Origin: Sporomusa sp. KB1
Lineage (GTDB): Bacteria > Bacillota > Negativicutes > Sporomusales > Sporomusaceae
Length of the DNA stretch: 64,000 bases
NCBI RefSeq assembly: GCF_007830295.1
Contig: NZ_VLKC01000002.1
Coordinates: forward strand, 1,583,740-1,647,739
Reading direction: 5' to 3'
The number at the start of each line of letters is the position of its first letter. The first letter of the stretch is position 1. The translations under genes were made by a program, and so were the position numbers. Below, one piece after another: positions 41,371-50,250 of the stretch. The notes beneath the pieces were generated by a model, which did no database searches, was not told where the DNA came from, and saw only the letters and a list, made by a program, of their open reading frames with translations.

Positions 41371-43377
41371 TTAGAATTTGTAGTTGGTTCCAACCATCAT
41401 CCAGGTGCCTGGGTTAGGATAAAACAGTTCTTCCTCATAGTGTTTGTCGAAAATATTATGTACGGTAATATACCAATCCTGTTTTTCACTAACTTTGCGG
41501 CTTATTTTTAAATCTACCACATGGTAGCTGGGAAGATTAGAGTAAGTGGTATTAACTGACCGGGTATCACCGCTGTTAGTATCAGCAGTATAGCGCCGCC
41601 CCACCAAATGGCCGGTAAGATTAAAATGATACCCTTTATCAGCCTGATAATTAAGCCCATAGTTTATATGATGTTTCGGGGTATAAGTAAGCTCTGTCAC
41701 CGTTCCATCTGTATTTTCAGCGGAGGTATCTAGATAAGTATAATTGACAAAGCCGTTTAGTCTGTCCGATATTTTTTTGTTCAATTCAAGTTCTATTCCT
41801 TTAATTTTAGCCCAGTTAAGATTACGATATTTAGATTTTTTATTAAGTCTGTCAATTTTATCCTCAATATCATTTTGAAAAATAGCAATATCGCCTGTCA
41901 GGGTTGCATCAAATTCATGTTTTAACCCAATTTCATAGTTTTTTGCTTTTTCCGGTTTCAGGCTGGCATTACCGGAGGTATCAGCAAAAAGCTGCTCGGC
42001 ACTAGGAAAATTGTAAGTCTGCCCATAAGACGTGCGTAGTGTGTTACGCTTATCCATCCGGTAAACCATGTTGACTGTGGGATTTGTAGATGAACCATTG
42101 ATACTACTGTTATCCACATTTTCTACTTCATTGGTGTCATGCCTGACACCAATAGTAACAGTAGTTCGGTCATTAGCAAGAATATTATCCTGCACATAAT
42201 AGCCATAGCGTTTGTTATTATAATCCAGCCATGAATAATTATCCGGATCTGAGAGAGCAGAGTCAGATTTACTCCAATTGATCGTATTATACAGCATGCC
42301 AAAAGTTACAGTGTGCATCTCATTTAGCTTCCAATTGCTCGCCAGCTCCACCCCAGTTAAGTCGCTATCCCAGTAACTGACATTCCACCGATCTTTACTA
42401 TAAGTAGACGGGGTTACCCCCGAATTTGCGTCATAGTCTGACCCGTTAGCCCACAGGCCTTGGCTTTCGGTAAACCGATATACTTTTACGTCAAAATCCA
42501 GTTTCTTATTGACCTTTTTGGCATAATCCAGGGACAAGTTGGTCTTTTCCCAGTCGCGGTATTGCCAATTGTTTAATCCTGGCCAAAAGCCGGTCTTATA
42601 ACTTATCGTCTTACCACTTACCGGATCAATGGCATTTGGGCAATCTTTATCTGTTGTCGAATACCCTCCCGTAAAAGTCAGTGATGCATCATTATCAAAC
42701 GTCCATTTTAATTTCGAATTAAAGTACTGGGTATCCTTTTCGTAACTCCGATAACCGTCAGTACGTTCAGAACCGGCGTCAAAATAATAATTAAACTTTT
42801 TATCGCCGCCGCCATAAGAAACTGAACCATTCATCGTCCCCCAAGTGCCTGCGGCAAGCGAAAGGTTGCCTCCCTGATAGGCGCTGCCGTTTTTCGTGGT
42901 AATTAATATTACCCCGCCTTTGGCGTCTGTGCCATAAATAACCGGCGCTGGCCCTTTAATTACTTCAATTTTAGCAATATTATTTACAGGAATCATGGAA
43001 ATATCTACCGCTGCGCTGCTGGTCATTTTAGCAAGCGGATTCACTAACACACCATCAATATATATTTTTACTTCTGATGAACTAAGACCGCGGATTTCAA
43101 TAGCAGTATTGCCTTTTCTTCCCTGATGGAGATTCAGTCCTGGCACATCCTCTAATACCTCGGTCAAATTTCGCGCCCCTTTGGCCTCAATATCCTTGTC
43201 GGTAATGACACTTGTTGTAACCAGATATTTTTCCAAAGGCACAGCAGTAACCACTACCTCTTCCAAAGTTATGCTTTCCGCATCTGCCGCTTTACTATCT
43301 GCCGCCCAAGCCAAACTAGGCAGCAACAGTAACAGGCAATTAATAATTGCCAGTTTATCACGAATATCCTTATTCAT
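41371..43377 (-). CDS. TonB-dependent outer membrane receptor
   Basis: A 668-residue receptor with signal peptide (LAIINCLLLLLPSLAWA), a TonB-box-like LEEVVVTAVP, a plug domain (LTEVLEDVPGLNLHQGRKGN, VEIKGPAPVIYGTDAKGGVI-like) and a 22-strand barrel ending with aromatic MMVGTNYKF. It is of the colicin I/vitamin B12/siderophore type and would import a metal complex across the outer membrane. It is the last gene of the operon with ATPase, ExbD, ExbB, permease and binding protein. It shows that this Firmicute is diderm. No tonB gene is in the window. Confidence 0.9.
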   Translation of the reverse strand: MNKDIRDKLAIINCLLLLLPSLAWAADSKAADAESITLEEVVVTAVPLEKYLVTTSVITDKDIEAKGARNLTEVLEDVPGLNLHQGRKGNTAIEIRGLSSSEVKIYIDGVLVNPLAKMTSSAAVDISMIPVNNIAKIEVIKGPAPVIYGTDAKGGVILITTKNGSAYQGGNLSLAAGTWGTMNGSVSYGGGDKKFNYYFDAGSERTDGYRSYEKDTQYFNSKLKWTFDNDASLTFTGGYSTTDKDCPNAIDPVSGKTISYKTGFWPGLNNWQYRDWEKTNLSLDYAKKVNKKLDFDVKVYRFTESQGLWANGSDYDANSGVTPSTYSKDRWNVSYWDSDLTGVELASNWKLNEMHTVTFGMLYNTINWSKSDSALSDPDNYSWLDYNNKRYGYYVQDNILANDRTTVTIGVRHDTNEVENVDNSSINGSSTNPTVNMVYRMDKRNTLRTSYGQTYNFPSAEQLFADTSGNASLKPEKAKNYEIGLKHEFDATLTGDIAIFQNDIEDKIDRLNKKSKYRNLNWAKIKGIELELNKKISDRLNGFVNYTYLDTSAENTDGTVTELTYTPKHHINYGLNYQADKGYHFNLTGHLVGRRYTADTNSGDTRSVNTTYSNLPSYHVVDLKISRKVSEKQDWYITVHNIFDKHYEEELFYPNPGTWMMVGTNYKF

Positions 43378-43450
43378 TTTACCCTACTCCTCTCTGTGCA
43401 ATTTTTATATCATCGGGTTACACCCGTAACTTCCACTTATCGCTATCCTC

Positions 43451-44233
43451 TCACGATAACAGCGGCACACAAACCTTCAGCTGTTTTGACACCCCGTCGT
43501 CAATTTCGACGATCTTGACCTTGGTTGTATACAGATCACTTAGAATACTGTCAGTAACAACCTCTTCCGGAGTGCCCATCGCCGTAATTTTTCCGTTTTT
43601 CATAATCAATACTTTGTTGCACAACAAAAAAGCATGATTGGGAAAATGGGAGGTCATAATAATCGAATAACCCTGTTTTGCCAGCCTGTCGATAACCCGC
43701 AGTATCCGAACCTGGTTCCCATAATCAAGGCTGGATGTCGGCTCGTCCATAATTAATAACCCCGCACGCTGCGTCAAGGCACGGGCAATGAGTGTCAGTT
43801 GCCGCTCACCGCCACTGATACGACTAAATAAACACTCTGCCAAATGGGCTATACCCAGTTCAGAGAGCGCCGCTTCCGCCATAGCATAATCTTCATCAGT
43901 GGGAACCGCAGTAAAGCCCACATGCGGTGTACGTCCCATAACAACAATATCCAGCACCCGGTGCGGAAATACTGTTGTTGCCGCCTGCGGTACATACGCC
44001 AGGTCGCTAGCCAGCTCCCTTGCTGGTATGGAACCGATTTTGCGACCCCTAATCTTGATACTGCCTGTCCGCACCGCGGCAATCCCCAGCAAACACCGCA
44101 GCAACGTGGTTTTGCCGGCGCCGTTCGGCCCTAGGAGACAAACAACGTCTCCCTTAGCGACGGAAAAGGAAAGATCAGTAAGCAAATCACCAGCCGATGG
44201 GTAACCAAAACTGATATTCTCTACTGCAAGCAA
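43451..44233 (-). CDS. ABC transporter ATPase, FecE/BtuD type
   Basis: A 260-residue ATPase with Walker A GPNGAGKTT, Q-loop YVPQAATTVFPHRVLDIVVM, signature ISGGERQLTLIARAL, Walker B LLIMDEPTSSLD and switch SHFPNHAF. The spacing and the PxHVGF element after the Q-loop fit iron-complex/cobalamin importers. It would energise the FecCD permease encoded at 46202-47299, although the genes are separated by exbD, exbB and the TrmO-like gene. Confidence 0.9.
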   Translation of the reverse strand: MLAVENISFGYPSAGDLLTDLSFSVAKGDVVCLLGPNGAGKTTLLRCLLGIAAVRTGSIKIRGRKIGSIPARELASDLAYVPQAATTVFPHRVLDIVVMGRTPHVGFTAVPTDEDYAMAEAALSELGIAHLAECLFSRISGGERQLTLIARALTQRAGLLIMDEPTSSLDYGNQVRILRVIDRLAKQGYSIIMTSHFPNHAFLLCNKVLIMKNGKITAMGTPEEVVTDSILSDLYTTKVKIVEIDDGVSKQLKVCVPLLS

Positions 44234-44310
44234 GTTTATCCCTCCTCATCAACACATTCAAACGCCTACAATGACAAAGGCTGCCCACCATACGTTCGCC
44301 CGCATATTCG

Positions 44311-44712
44311 CTATCTTCCTTTCTGTTCGATAGCTATCGCCAGCTTAGATATCCCGGCTTTATGCATTTCATCCATAACCTCCACTACCCGCCCGTGGCT
44401 GGTTTCCTTATCGGCCTGAATAGATACCGTCGTTTTTCCCATACCGTTTACCGCTGCTGCCAATTGCTCTTTAGCTACCGGCTGGCCATTCACCGCAATC
44501 CGTCCATCCTTAGCAATTAACACTACAATCTGTTTTTCTGCTTGTTTTTCCGCCGACGCCTGGGGCAAATTTACAGCAAAGCCGGGATAAACGGTAACAA
44601 AAGCCGTTGTCATCATAAAAAAGATGACTAGCAGCATCATTACATCAACCATCGGCGTCATATCAACATGCACCCCGATTTGTTGCCGCCGCGTTCTACT
44701 GGCCACTGTCAT
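44311..44712 (-). CDS. exbD: Biopolymer transport protein ExbD
   Basis: A 133-residue protein with a short cytoplasmic N-terminus, one transmembrane helix (VDVMMLLVIFFMMTTAF) containing the conserved Asp (TPMVDVMM), and a periplasmic domain ending AGISKLAIAIEQKGR. With ExbB it couples the proton gradient to TonB, powering the TonB receptor in the same operon. Its start overlaps the exbB stop by 17 bases. Confidence 0.9.
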   Translation of the reverse strand: MTVASRTRRQQIGVHVDMTPMVDVMMLLVIFFMMTTAFVTVYPGFAVNLPQASAEKQAEKQIVVLIAKDGRIAVNGQPVAKEQLAAAVNGMGKTTVSIQADKETSHGRVVEVMDEMHKAGISKLAIAIEQKGR

Positions 44713-45304
44713 TTCCCCCTTTAATTAACAAAGACGAAAATTCTTTCGCTCTGGTCTCCAGCATGCACAGCCGCCGCGCCGACCAGTTGCGGTAATGATT
44801 GTGGCAGATAATGCAAAATATTGTAACAAACAAACCAGCAGCTGTATTATACAGAGCTTCCGAAATGCCTTCAGCCAATAACTGGGGATTACCTGCCCCG
44901 CTCATTGCCGCAACATGAAAAGTTTTAATCATCCCCAGCACTGTGCCTAGTAAGCCAAGCAGTGGCGCAATCGTAGCAATTGTTGCCAATATATATAAAT
45001 ATTTCTCTAACCGTAAACTCTCTTTATCCAACACCACTTCGGCTGCCTCACTCATTTGACCGCTTGCTTTCGTGCAGACTTCCTGCATAACAGCCCACAA
45101 CCTTGCCAGCGGCCCGTCGCTATCGCCAAAAGGCCGGGTATTGCCGGCGGCAACAGCCTGGCCTAACCCCGGCATATACTTGCTGTCTTCCCGCTCTACC
45201 GAGCGGTAAAACCACCAACGCTGAATCGCAACTGTCATCGCCAGCAGCGAGCAAGCAATAATAATACAAAACACGACCCCGCCCTTCGCCACGACATCAT
45301 ACAT
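44696..45304 (-). CDS. exbB: Biopolymer transport protein ExbB (MotA/TolQ/ExbB)
   Basis: Start ATG 45304 (MYDVVAKGGVVFCIIIACSL, 202 residues) is preferred because AAGGAG lies nine bases upstream. Three transmembrane helices are visible: about residues 8-30, a second in LYILATIATIAPLLGLLGTV, and a third in GISEALYNTAAGLFVTIFCI. The APLLGLLGTVLGMI and EALYNTAAGL motifs are diagnostic. It forms the proton channel with ExbD. Confidence 0.9.
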   Translation of the reverse strand: MYDVVAKGGVVFCIIIACSLLAMTVAIQRWWFYRSVEREDSKYMPGLGQAVAAGNTRPFGDSDGPLARLWAVMQEVCTKASGQMSEAAEVVLDKESLRLEKYLYILATIATIAPLLGLLGTVLGMIKTFHVAAMSGAGNPQLLAEGISEALYNTAAGLFVTIFCIICHNHYRNWSARRLCMLETRAKEFSSLLIKGGNDSGQ

Positions 45305-45337
45305 ACCGACCATCTCCTTAAGCACTTGCTGTAATAA

Positions 45338-46144
45338 TTATTCCTGTATAAATAATTCCTGTTCAGATAACTGACTTGCTGTATTTATATCAACATCCGG
45401 CCGCACCGTTAGCGTGAGACTCTGGTCGTTTTTCAACCACTGTACCCTATTACGCAATGGATTATTCTGGTAAATAAACCTAGCTGGATTAGCCAGGCGC
45501 GCCCGGGTCAAGCCCTGGAGGACATCAGCTAAGCATGCGTCTCCTTCCACCTTCAGCTGGAGATATGGCGATTGAATTTGCCCAAAATGAGTCTCAACCA
45601 GCAGAGCCATTTTTACCGCCAACTCCAAACCCAGACATTGCTCGCCATGATGGGCTAACGCCTGTTTATAATAAAGTGCTTTGCGCGTTTGGTATTCACG
45701 GGGCAGCAAATAAGGAGTTTTAGGGGAAAAAACAATATCTGCTTCAAAATATGGCTTTATATCCAGCACTAGCGTCCCGTCCACCGCATCAAAATCACGC
45801 ACATATAGCCGATCTTCCTCGACCTTTTCCAGTTTCACCAAGGTTAATGCAATTGGATTAGGACGTGCCGCGCTTCGCAGTCCAAACACGCCATGTTTGG
45901 GTAAATCTGAATTTACTTTCGACGGTACAACCTGCAGCACCGATCTGTCAGCCTGTCCAAACCAACTCAAAATCCACAGATGGCTATGATCGCCAATCCG
46001 ATACAAAGCAGGCTGATACTCTGGCTTAATATGAATAATTGCGGTTACTCCACCAAGCGGTACAGCTAGAGTGCTTTGCCAGGGGCTTTCAACATATCCT
46101 ACCGGCTGGATCGTACTGCCATCGGTTATTGTTAGCTCAGTCAC
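45338..46144 (-). CDS. TrmO/TsaA-like protein fused to an FmdE-like domain
   Basis: A 268-residue protein. Residues 10-150 form a TsaA/TrmO barrel (IQPVGYVESPWQ, HSHLWILSWFGQAD, VFGLRSAARPNPIALTLVKL, LVLDIKPYFEADI), the SAM-dependent tRNA t6A N-methyltransferase family. Residues about 164-226 look like an FmdE domain: HHGEQCLGLELAVKMA and EGDACLADVLQGLT match HGHVCPGLAIGYRLA and SDRCTIDPFQIVLG of the FmdE gene in the same operon. Canonical TrmO has a different C-terminal region. Presence in a metal-uptake operon suggests that it acts on something other than tRNA. Confidence 0.75.
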   Translation of the reverse strand: MTELTITDGSTIQPVGYVESPWQSTLAVPLGGVTAIIHIKPEYQPALYRIGDHSHLWILSWFGQADRSVLQVVPSKVNSDLPKHGVFGLRSAARPNPIALTLVKLEKVEEDRLYVRDFDAVDGTLVLDIKPYFEADIVFSPKTPYLLPREYQTRKALYYKQALAHHGEQCLGLELAVKMALLVETHFGQIQSPYLQLKVEGDACLADVLQGLTRARLANPARFIYQNNPLRNRVQWLKNDQSLTLTVRPDVDINTASQLSEQELFIQE

Positions 46145-46201
46145 AACTACACGCTCCTTCTCTTAGGACAAGTAATATACTCTATTATTGGGGAACAGCA
46201 G

Positions 46202-47299
46202 TTACTCCCAGCCCTTTTTAGCTTTGGCCAGCAGAAATACAAAAAAAGGTGCACCAATTAAAGACGTAAGAATACCCACCTGGATTTCCAGCGAAGCTAT
46301 GCTGCGACTTAAATTATCCATTATCAACATATACGTACCTCCTATGACCAATGACGCCGGCAGCACTGTTGCAAAATTTGCCCCAAACAGCATCCTGGCC
46401 ACATGGGGAACCAGTAAACCTACCCATTGGATAATGCCGCCAAGACTGGTGGCTGCAGCAGCCAGCAAGGTGGCGCAGACCAATACCACTAAGCGGGTAT
46501 GCCGGACATTAATACCCAACGTATGTGCTTCTTCTTCGCCAACACTAAGTACATTAATCTGCCAACGCACGAAATACAGTACTATCATCGGAACAAGTAT
46601 GGGAATAAGCGACCATAATACATCTTGTTCCTTGACCTTCGACAGCCCGCCCATCAGCCAAAAGCTGATTTCCGGCAAGGTATTCATCGGATCAGCGAGA
46701 TATTTTAGAACCGAAACCAGCGCCTGAAAAAAGGCGGAGACCGCAATCCCGGCAAGCACTAACGAAATCATTGACTTATTGCCAAAATGCGAGCTGACGG
46801 CAATCGCAATGAAAACAGCCACCATGCCGAAGACAAAAGCCGATGCCTCCACCCATATCCAGGATAAGTGGAGAATCATACCCAGCACTGCGCCAAAAGC
46901 GGCCCCCCAGGTAGCGCCTAATAGGTGCGGCGCCACCAAAGGATTACGAAACAAATTCTGATAAGCTGCCCCGGAAACTGCCAGCGCCCCGCCCACCAGC
47001 AAGGCAGCTGCAATCCGCGGCAAGCGGATTTCCAGCACAACCGTTTCCATGGTGTCAGTCCAAACCTGTGGCAGCGCCAGCACTTTGGACCAGAGAATAG
47101 CCATCACCATATCGGGTGCAACCGGGTATCGCCCGATTAAAAAGGAACCAAAAAAGGCGATTACAAGTACTACCAGCATTACAGATACCTTCAACATCCC
47201 CCCGCGCGCCTGCCTCGTCCGAGTGCCTCTGTCTCTGCTTGCCACCCGGTCTGTCGGCATATCATCTTCCTGCTGGGTTGTTGGTAGGCCATTTCCCAT
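46202..47299 (-). CDS. FecCD-family metal-complex permease
   Basis: Start ATG 47299 (MGNGLPTTQQEDD, 365 residues) has AGGAGG eight bases upstream. After an unusually long polar N-terminus (about 40 residues) there are about ten transmembrane helices with the BtuC/FecCD signatures RLPRIAAALLVGGALAVSGA, YQNLFRNPLVAPHLLGATWG and FVGLLVPHVAR-like VGLLVPHVARMLFGANFATV. It is the inner-membrane channel for the complex delivered by the lipoprotein at 50251-51357, powered by the ATPase at 43451-44233. Confidence 0.9.
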   Translation of the reverse strand: MGNGLPTTQQEDDMPTDRVASRDRGTRTRQARGGMLKVSVMLVVLVIAFFGSFLIGRYPVAPDMVMAILWSKVLALPQVWTDTMETVVLEIRLPRIAAALLVGGALAVSGAAYQNLFRNPLVAPHLLGATWGAAFGAVLGMILHLSWIWVEASAFVFGMVAVFIAIAVSSHFGNKSMISLVLAGIAVSAFFQALVSVLKYLADPMNTLPEISFWLMGGLSKVKEQDVLWSLIPILVPMIVLYFVRWQINVLSVGEEEAHTLGINVRHTRLVVLVCATLLAAAATSLGGIIQWVGLLVPHVARMLFGANFATVLPASLVIGGTYMLIMDNLSRSIASLEIQVGILTSLIGAPFFVFLLAKAKKGWE

Positions 47300-47330
47300 A
47301 TTCATCGCCTCCTTATACTGCTGCTTGCGA

Positions 47331-47930
47331 CTACCGCGTTACCGTTACTGCGCAGGCAACACAAGCAATCTTACCCTCACGTAACCTTGTCCATGGTTCC
47401 ATCACTTGTTCACCACAATACTCACAGCACGGCGAATTATAGATCATTTCTTTTTCCGGTAAAACAACCGTAACCGGTTCCACTTTAAGCAGCGTCTCGT
47501 CTGGAGCTGTCATGATCTCCCGTATCCGCGCTTCGCGTTCACTCTTATAGCGGCGGTACTCATCATCTGACACCTTGCCGCTCATTACCCTTCTCGTTAA
47601 TTCATCACTTTCCGCTGAATACTTGTAAGGCCGCTGAATCACCCGCACAGCCTTGCCGCTATTCCGGCACCCCACAGTAAAAGCCTGTTTGCCGGTAGAA
47701 TTTATGTACAACTTACCTTTACCAATAGTACAACCAAGTACAATTTGAAAGGGATCAATTGTACAGCGATCGCTTTCCGCAATCGTCACCAAATCCCCCT
47801 CTTCCGGGTCCTGATACCCCAGTGCCGCCAGTGCCGCCTTGGCCAGACGGTAGCCAATGGCCAACCCCGGACATACATGTCCATGAAACTCAACTACTTT
47901 TCTCCAATCTGTCGAACATTCAGATTCCAT
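47331..47930 (-). CDS. FmdE-family protein
   Basis: Start ATG 47930 (MESECSTDWRKVVEFHGH, 199 residues), GGAGG eight bases upstream. The FmdE domain has HGHVCPG (residues 16-22) and SDRCTIDPFQIVLGCTIGKG, a likely metal site with His, Cys and Asp. The C-terminus adds a zinc ribbon (CCEYCG ... CVACAV). FmdE was first seen with molybdenum formylmethanofuran dehydrogenase, but many members occur with metal transporters. No such dehydrogenase is nearby, so a metal-binding or handling role in uptake is more likely. Confidence 0.8.
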   Translation of the reverse strand: MESECSTDWRKVVEFHGHVCPGLAIGYRLAKAALAALGYQDPEEGDLVTIAESDRCTIDPFQIVLGCTIGKGKLYINSTGKQAFTVGCRNSGKAVRVIQRPYKYSAESDELTRRVMSGKVSDDEYRRYKSEREARIREIMTAPDETLLKVEPVTVVLPEKEMIYNSPCCEYCGEQVMEPWTRLREGKIACVACAVTVTR

Positions 47931-48075
47931 TCCCTCATCCTCCCACATTCATTTTATCTGATTGACCAAGCTGCTCTAAAACTCTCTCTTCTATAAGCTT
48001 AGTCGAACAACTTCTCAGGAAGTTGTTCGACTAAGCTTCAAGGTGGGCTCAACCCCCCCTGAAGTAAGGTTCACT

Positions 48076-49197
48076 TTATCGATGAATTACCCCCAGGCAT
48101 CCCTGATTAGCCAAATTCCTGGCAAAACATTCAATCGCAATATCTGTGCCTGTCACTGTATGCATAAACATACTCCGGTTTCCCACGGCAATGCTCTTGC
48201 CGTCAAACCGTTCCCCCACCGTACCGGACGGAATCGAGGTCAAATACCCGGAAAAAGGATATTCCTTGTTTTCATCATCTTCCTGATAGGATCTATAGCC
48301 GGGCGGATAAGCAAAAACCTGATGTTTACCTGTACTTATTGACAAATACTGCGCTTCACCGTTTTCATAAGCATACCAGCCTTTGCCGTTAGCGCACGAA
48401 GTATATGGCAGACGGAAATCCTTGATTCCCACACCCTCGACTAAAATGAGCGCCACTTTTTTCTCCCGCAAAATAGCGTCAATACCATCACTGATATCTG
48501 TGATGGAGTTTACCTCTCCCAAGGCCGCTGATACCGGAATAGAATAATTACAGGCTGGTATCATTACTGGCTGCCGCAATAATGTAGATCTGAAGCAATA
48601 CCCCTCTTTGGCTACTGCCAGATATTCCGGCAACCGATCAGCAGACACCGGTTCACTGCTGAATAAAGACATGAATTCTTCTTTGCTGACCAGCCTTTCA
48701 ATCCTGGCAAGCTGCCGCAAATAGCGCATATCGGCCGGGCTGATACCATAAAGACCGGCATACCGGGTCATCCAGTGGCTCGTAATAGCCAAGCCATCCA
48801 ACCGGCTCAAATCAATATATTCTTTTACTGGAATCATGTCACCGGTTCCCACAACTACCGGAAAAAATCCCGATTCTTCTCTAAAGCGTTCCACTTCTTC
48901 AAAGACGTCGTCAATGAGCTGCTGGCGCTTAGCCTCCCCTGGATGTTCAAACCGAAATGAATAATACTGCTGTGCATAGATTAAAAAAGCAAAGTTCGGG
49001 TCATACCTGTCAACTAAATCCAATGCCGTATCTGTCACCCATTGGTTACCCTTGTCATCAATATCACCAGGAAACGGATGTTCTCCCAGCACAGCTTTTA
49101 CCATCTGGGTTTTCGGAGAATTATCCTGCCGTTTCTGACCTGTCTTAAGATCAAATGTATTCTGCCACGCTCTGGCATCAATAATTGCCAAACTCAT
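48076..49197 (-). CDS. Unrecognised cytoplasmic protein coupled to a radical SAM enzyme
   Basis: Start ATG 49197 (MSLAIIDARAWQNTFDLKTG, 373 residues), AGGAGG upstream; ATGA overlap with the preceding radical SAM gene. No signal peptide or membrane helix is seen. Segments such as ALDLVDRYDPNFAFLIYAQQ, FFPVVVGTGDMIPVKEYIDL and VALILVEGVGIKDFRLPYTS give an alternating alpha/beta impression, weakly like the alkaline phosphatase superfamily, but the metal ligands are not convincing. The translational coupling suggests that it works with the radical SAM enzyme, perhaps as its substrate-handling partner. Confidence 0.6.
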   Translation of the reverse strand: MSLAIIDARAWQNTFDLKTGQKRQDNSPKTQMVKAVLGEHPFPGDIDDKGNQWVTDTALDLVDRYDPNFAFLIYAQQYYSFRFEHPGEAKRQQLIDDVFEEVERFREESGFFPVVVGTGDMIPVKEYIDLSRLDGLAITSHWMTRYAGLYGISPADMRYLRQLARIERLVSKEEFMSLFSSEPVSADRLPEYLAVAKEGYCFRSTLLRQPVMIPACNYSIPVSAALGEVNSITDISDGIDAILREKKVALILVEGVGIKDFRLPYTSCANGKGWYAYENGEAQYLSISTGKHQVFAYPPGYRSYQEDDENKEYPFSGYLTSIPSGTVGERFDGKSIAVGNRSMFMHTVTGTDIAIECFARNLANQGCLGVIHR

Positions 49198-50201
49198 AGC
49201 TGACCTCCTTGCCCATTCCACTCAATGCGATCGCCATGCAGCTTAATCCTATAACCACATTCAGGACACGCCTTATTCCGGCAGTTATAGCGATCCAGCT
49301 TATCCCCGCCGCACCCCAGGCTAAACCGTTCTATTACCGCACTGCCACACTGAGGACAAAGTGTATTGACCCAGTCAGAGCCGACAAAATTATGAAAATA
49401 AACGTAAGACAATAATTGGCGGCTTTTTTCTAATGCACCATTTATCGCCTCAATATTGGGATACTCGGCTTCTTTCATTTTGTATTCCGGCAACAGACGA
49501 AAAACATGCCACGGAATTTCCTTGTCAACATCGGCCAGAAGGGCCGCAATTTGATCCAGCTCATTATCATTAACTGACTCGATTACCGGAGTTGTAACCT
49601 CCACATGAGTCAGCGATGCCAGTCTTGTAATGTTCCGCAATATTGGCTTAACATCTGGAATTCCTACATACTGACGGCAAAAATCTGCCGCCAGCCCTTT
49701 TAAGCTTATATTAACAAACGAAAACACCGAAGCCAGAAGTTCTGTCGCTTCCTCGGTAGTATACGCATTGGTGAGACAGCCCATCGGTATTCCCGCCAAG
49801 CGCGCCTCCTTAGAAACCTCTAGCAGTGAAGGCAGCGAAACGGTCGGTTCATTAACATTAAATACGATATTATGACACCCGCGTTTAATCGCCATCTGGA
49901 CAAGTTCTGCCGGAGTAAACGTATACATTGTATCCTGAAGTGTAACCGGCTCTTCTTTGGCAATAAAAGCATTTACGCAATACTGGCATGCCATATTGCA
50001 CCCGGTTGTGCCAATAGTCATACTTCTACTGCCTGGATAAGCATGATAAAATGGCACCGATTCAACCCGCGAAATGACATACGTGCACCACTTATGAGGA
50101 AAGCGCTCTTTTATCGTCCCGCCTTCCTCCTGATACATGCGACACACACCATAGTTATCGCCGCCCAGCTCACAACGCCATTCACAATAATTACACTTCA
50201 T
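49194..50201 (-). CDS. Radical SAM enzyme, AmmeMemoRadiSam/PFL-activase-like
   Basis: Start ATG 50201 (MKCNYCEWRCELGGDNYGVC, 335 residues). It has an N-terminal four-cysteine set (C3, C6, C10, C20), the PFYHAYPGSRSMTIGTTGCN stretch leading to the CxxxCxxC cluster (C68, C72, C75), and a C-terminal zinc ribbon (CPQCG and CRNKACPECG). This resembles the radical SAM enzyme of the AmmeMemoRadiSam system, but neither AMMECR1 nor Memo is in the window. It sits in the metal-uptake operon, second after the binding lipoprotein. Substrate unknown. Confidence 0.78.
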   Translation of the reverse strand: MKCNYCEWRCELGGDNYGVCRMYQEEGGTIKERFPHKWCTYVISRVESVPFYHAYPGSRSMTIGTTGCNMACQYCVNAFIAKEEPVTLQDTMYTFTPAELVQMAIKRGCHNIVFNVNEPTVSLPSLLEVSKEARLAGIPMGCLTNAYTTEEATELLASVFSFVNISLKGLAADFCRQYVGIPDVKPILRNITRLASLTHVEVTTPVIESVNDNELDQIAALLADVDKEIPWHVFRLLPEYKMKEAEYPNIEAINGALEKSRQLLSYVYFHNFVGSDWVNTLCPQCGSAVIERFSLGCGGDKLDRYNCRNKACPECGYRIKLHGDRIEWNGQGGQL

Positions 50202-50250
50202 GCTATCCCTTCCTTCTTCATGCTTCCCTGAGATAAGAAACGGTAACAAT

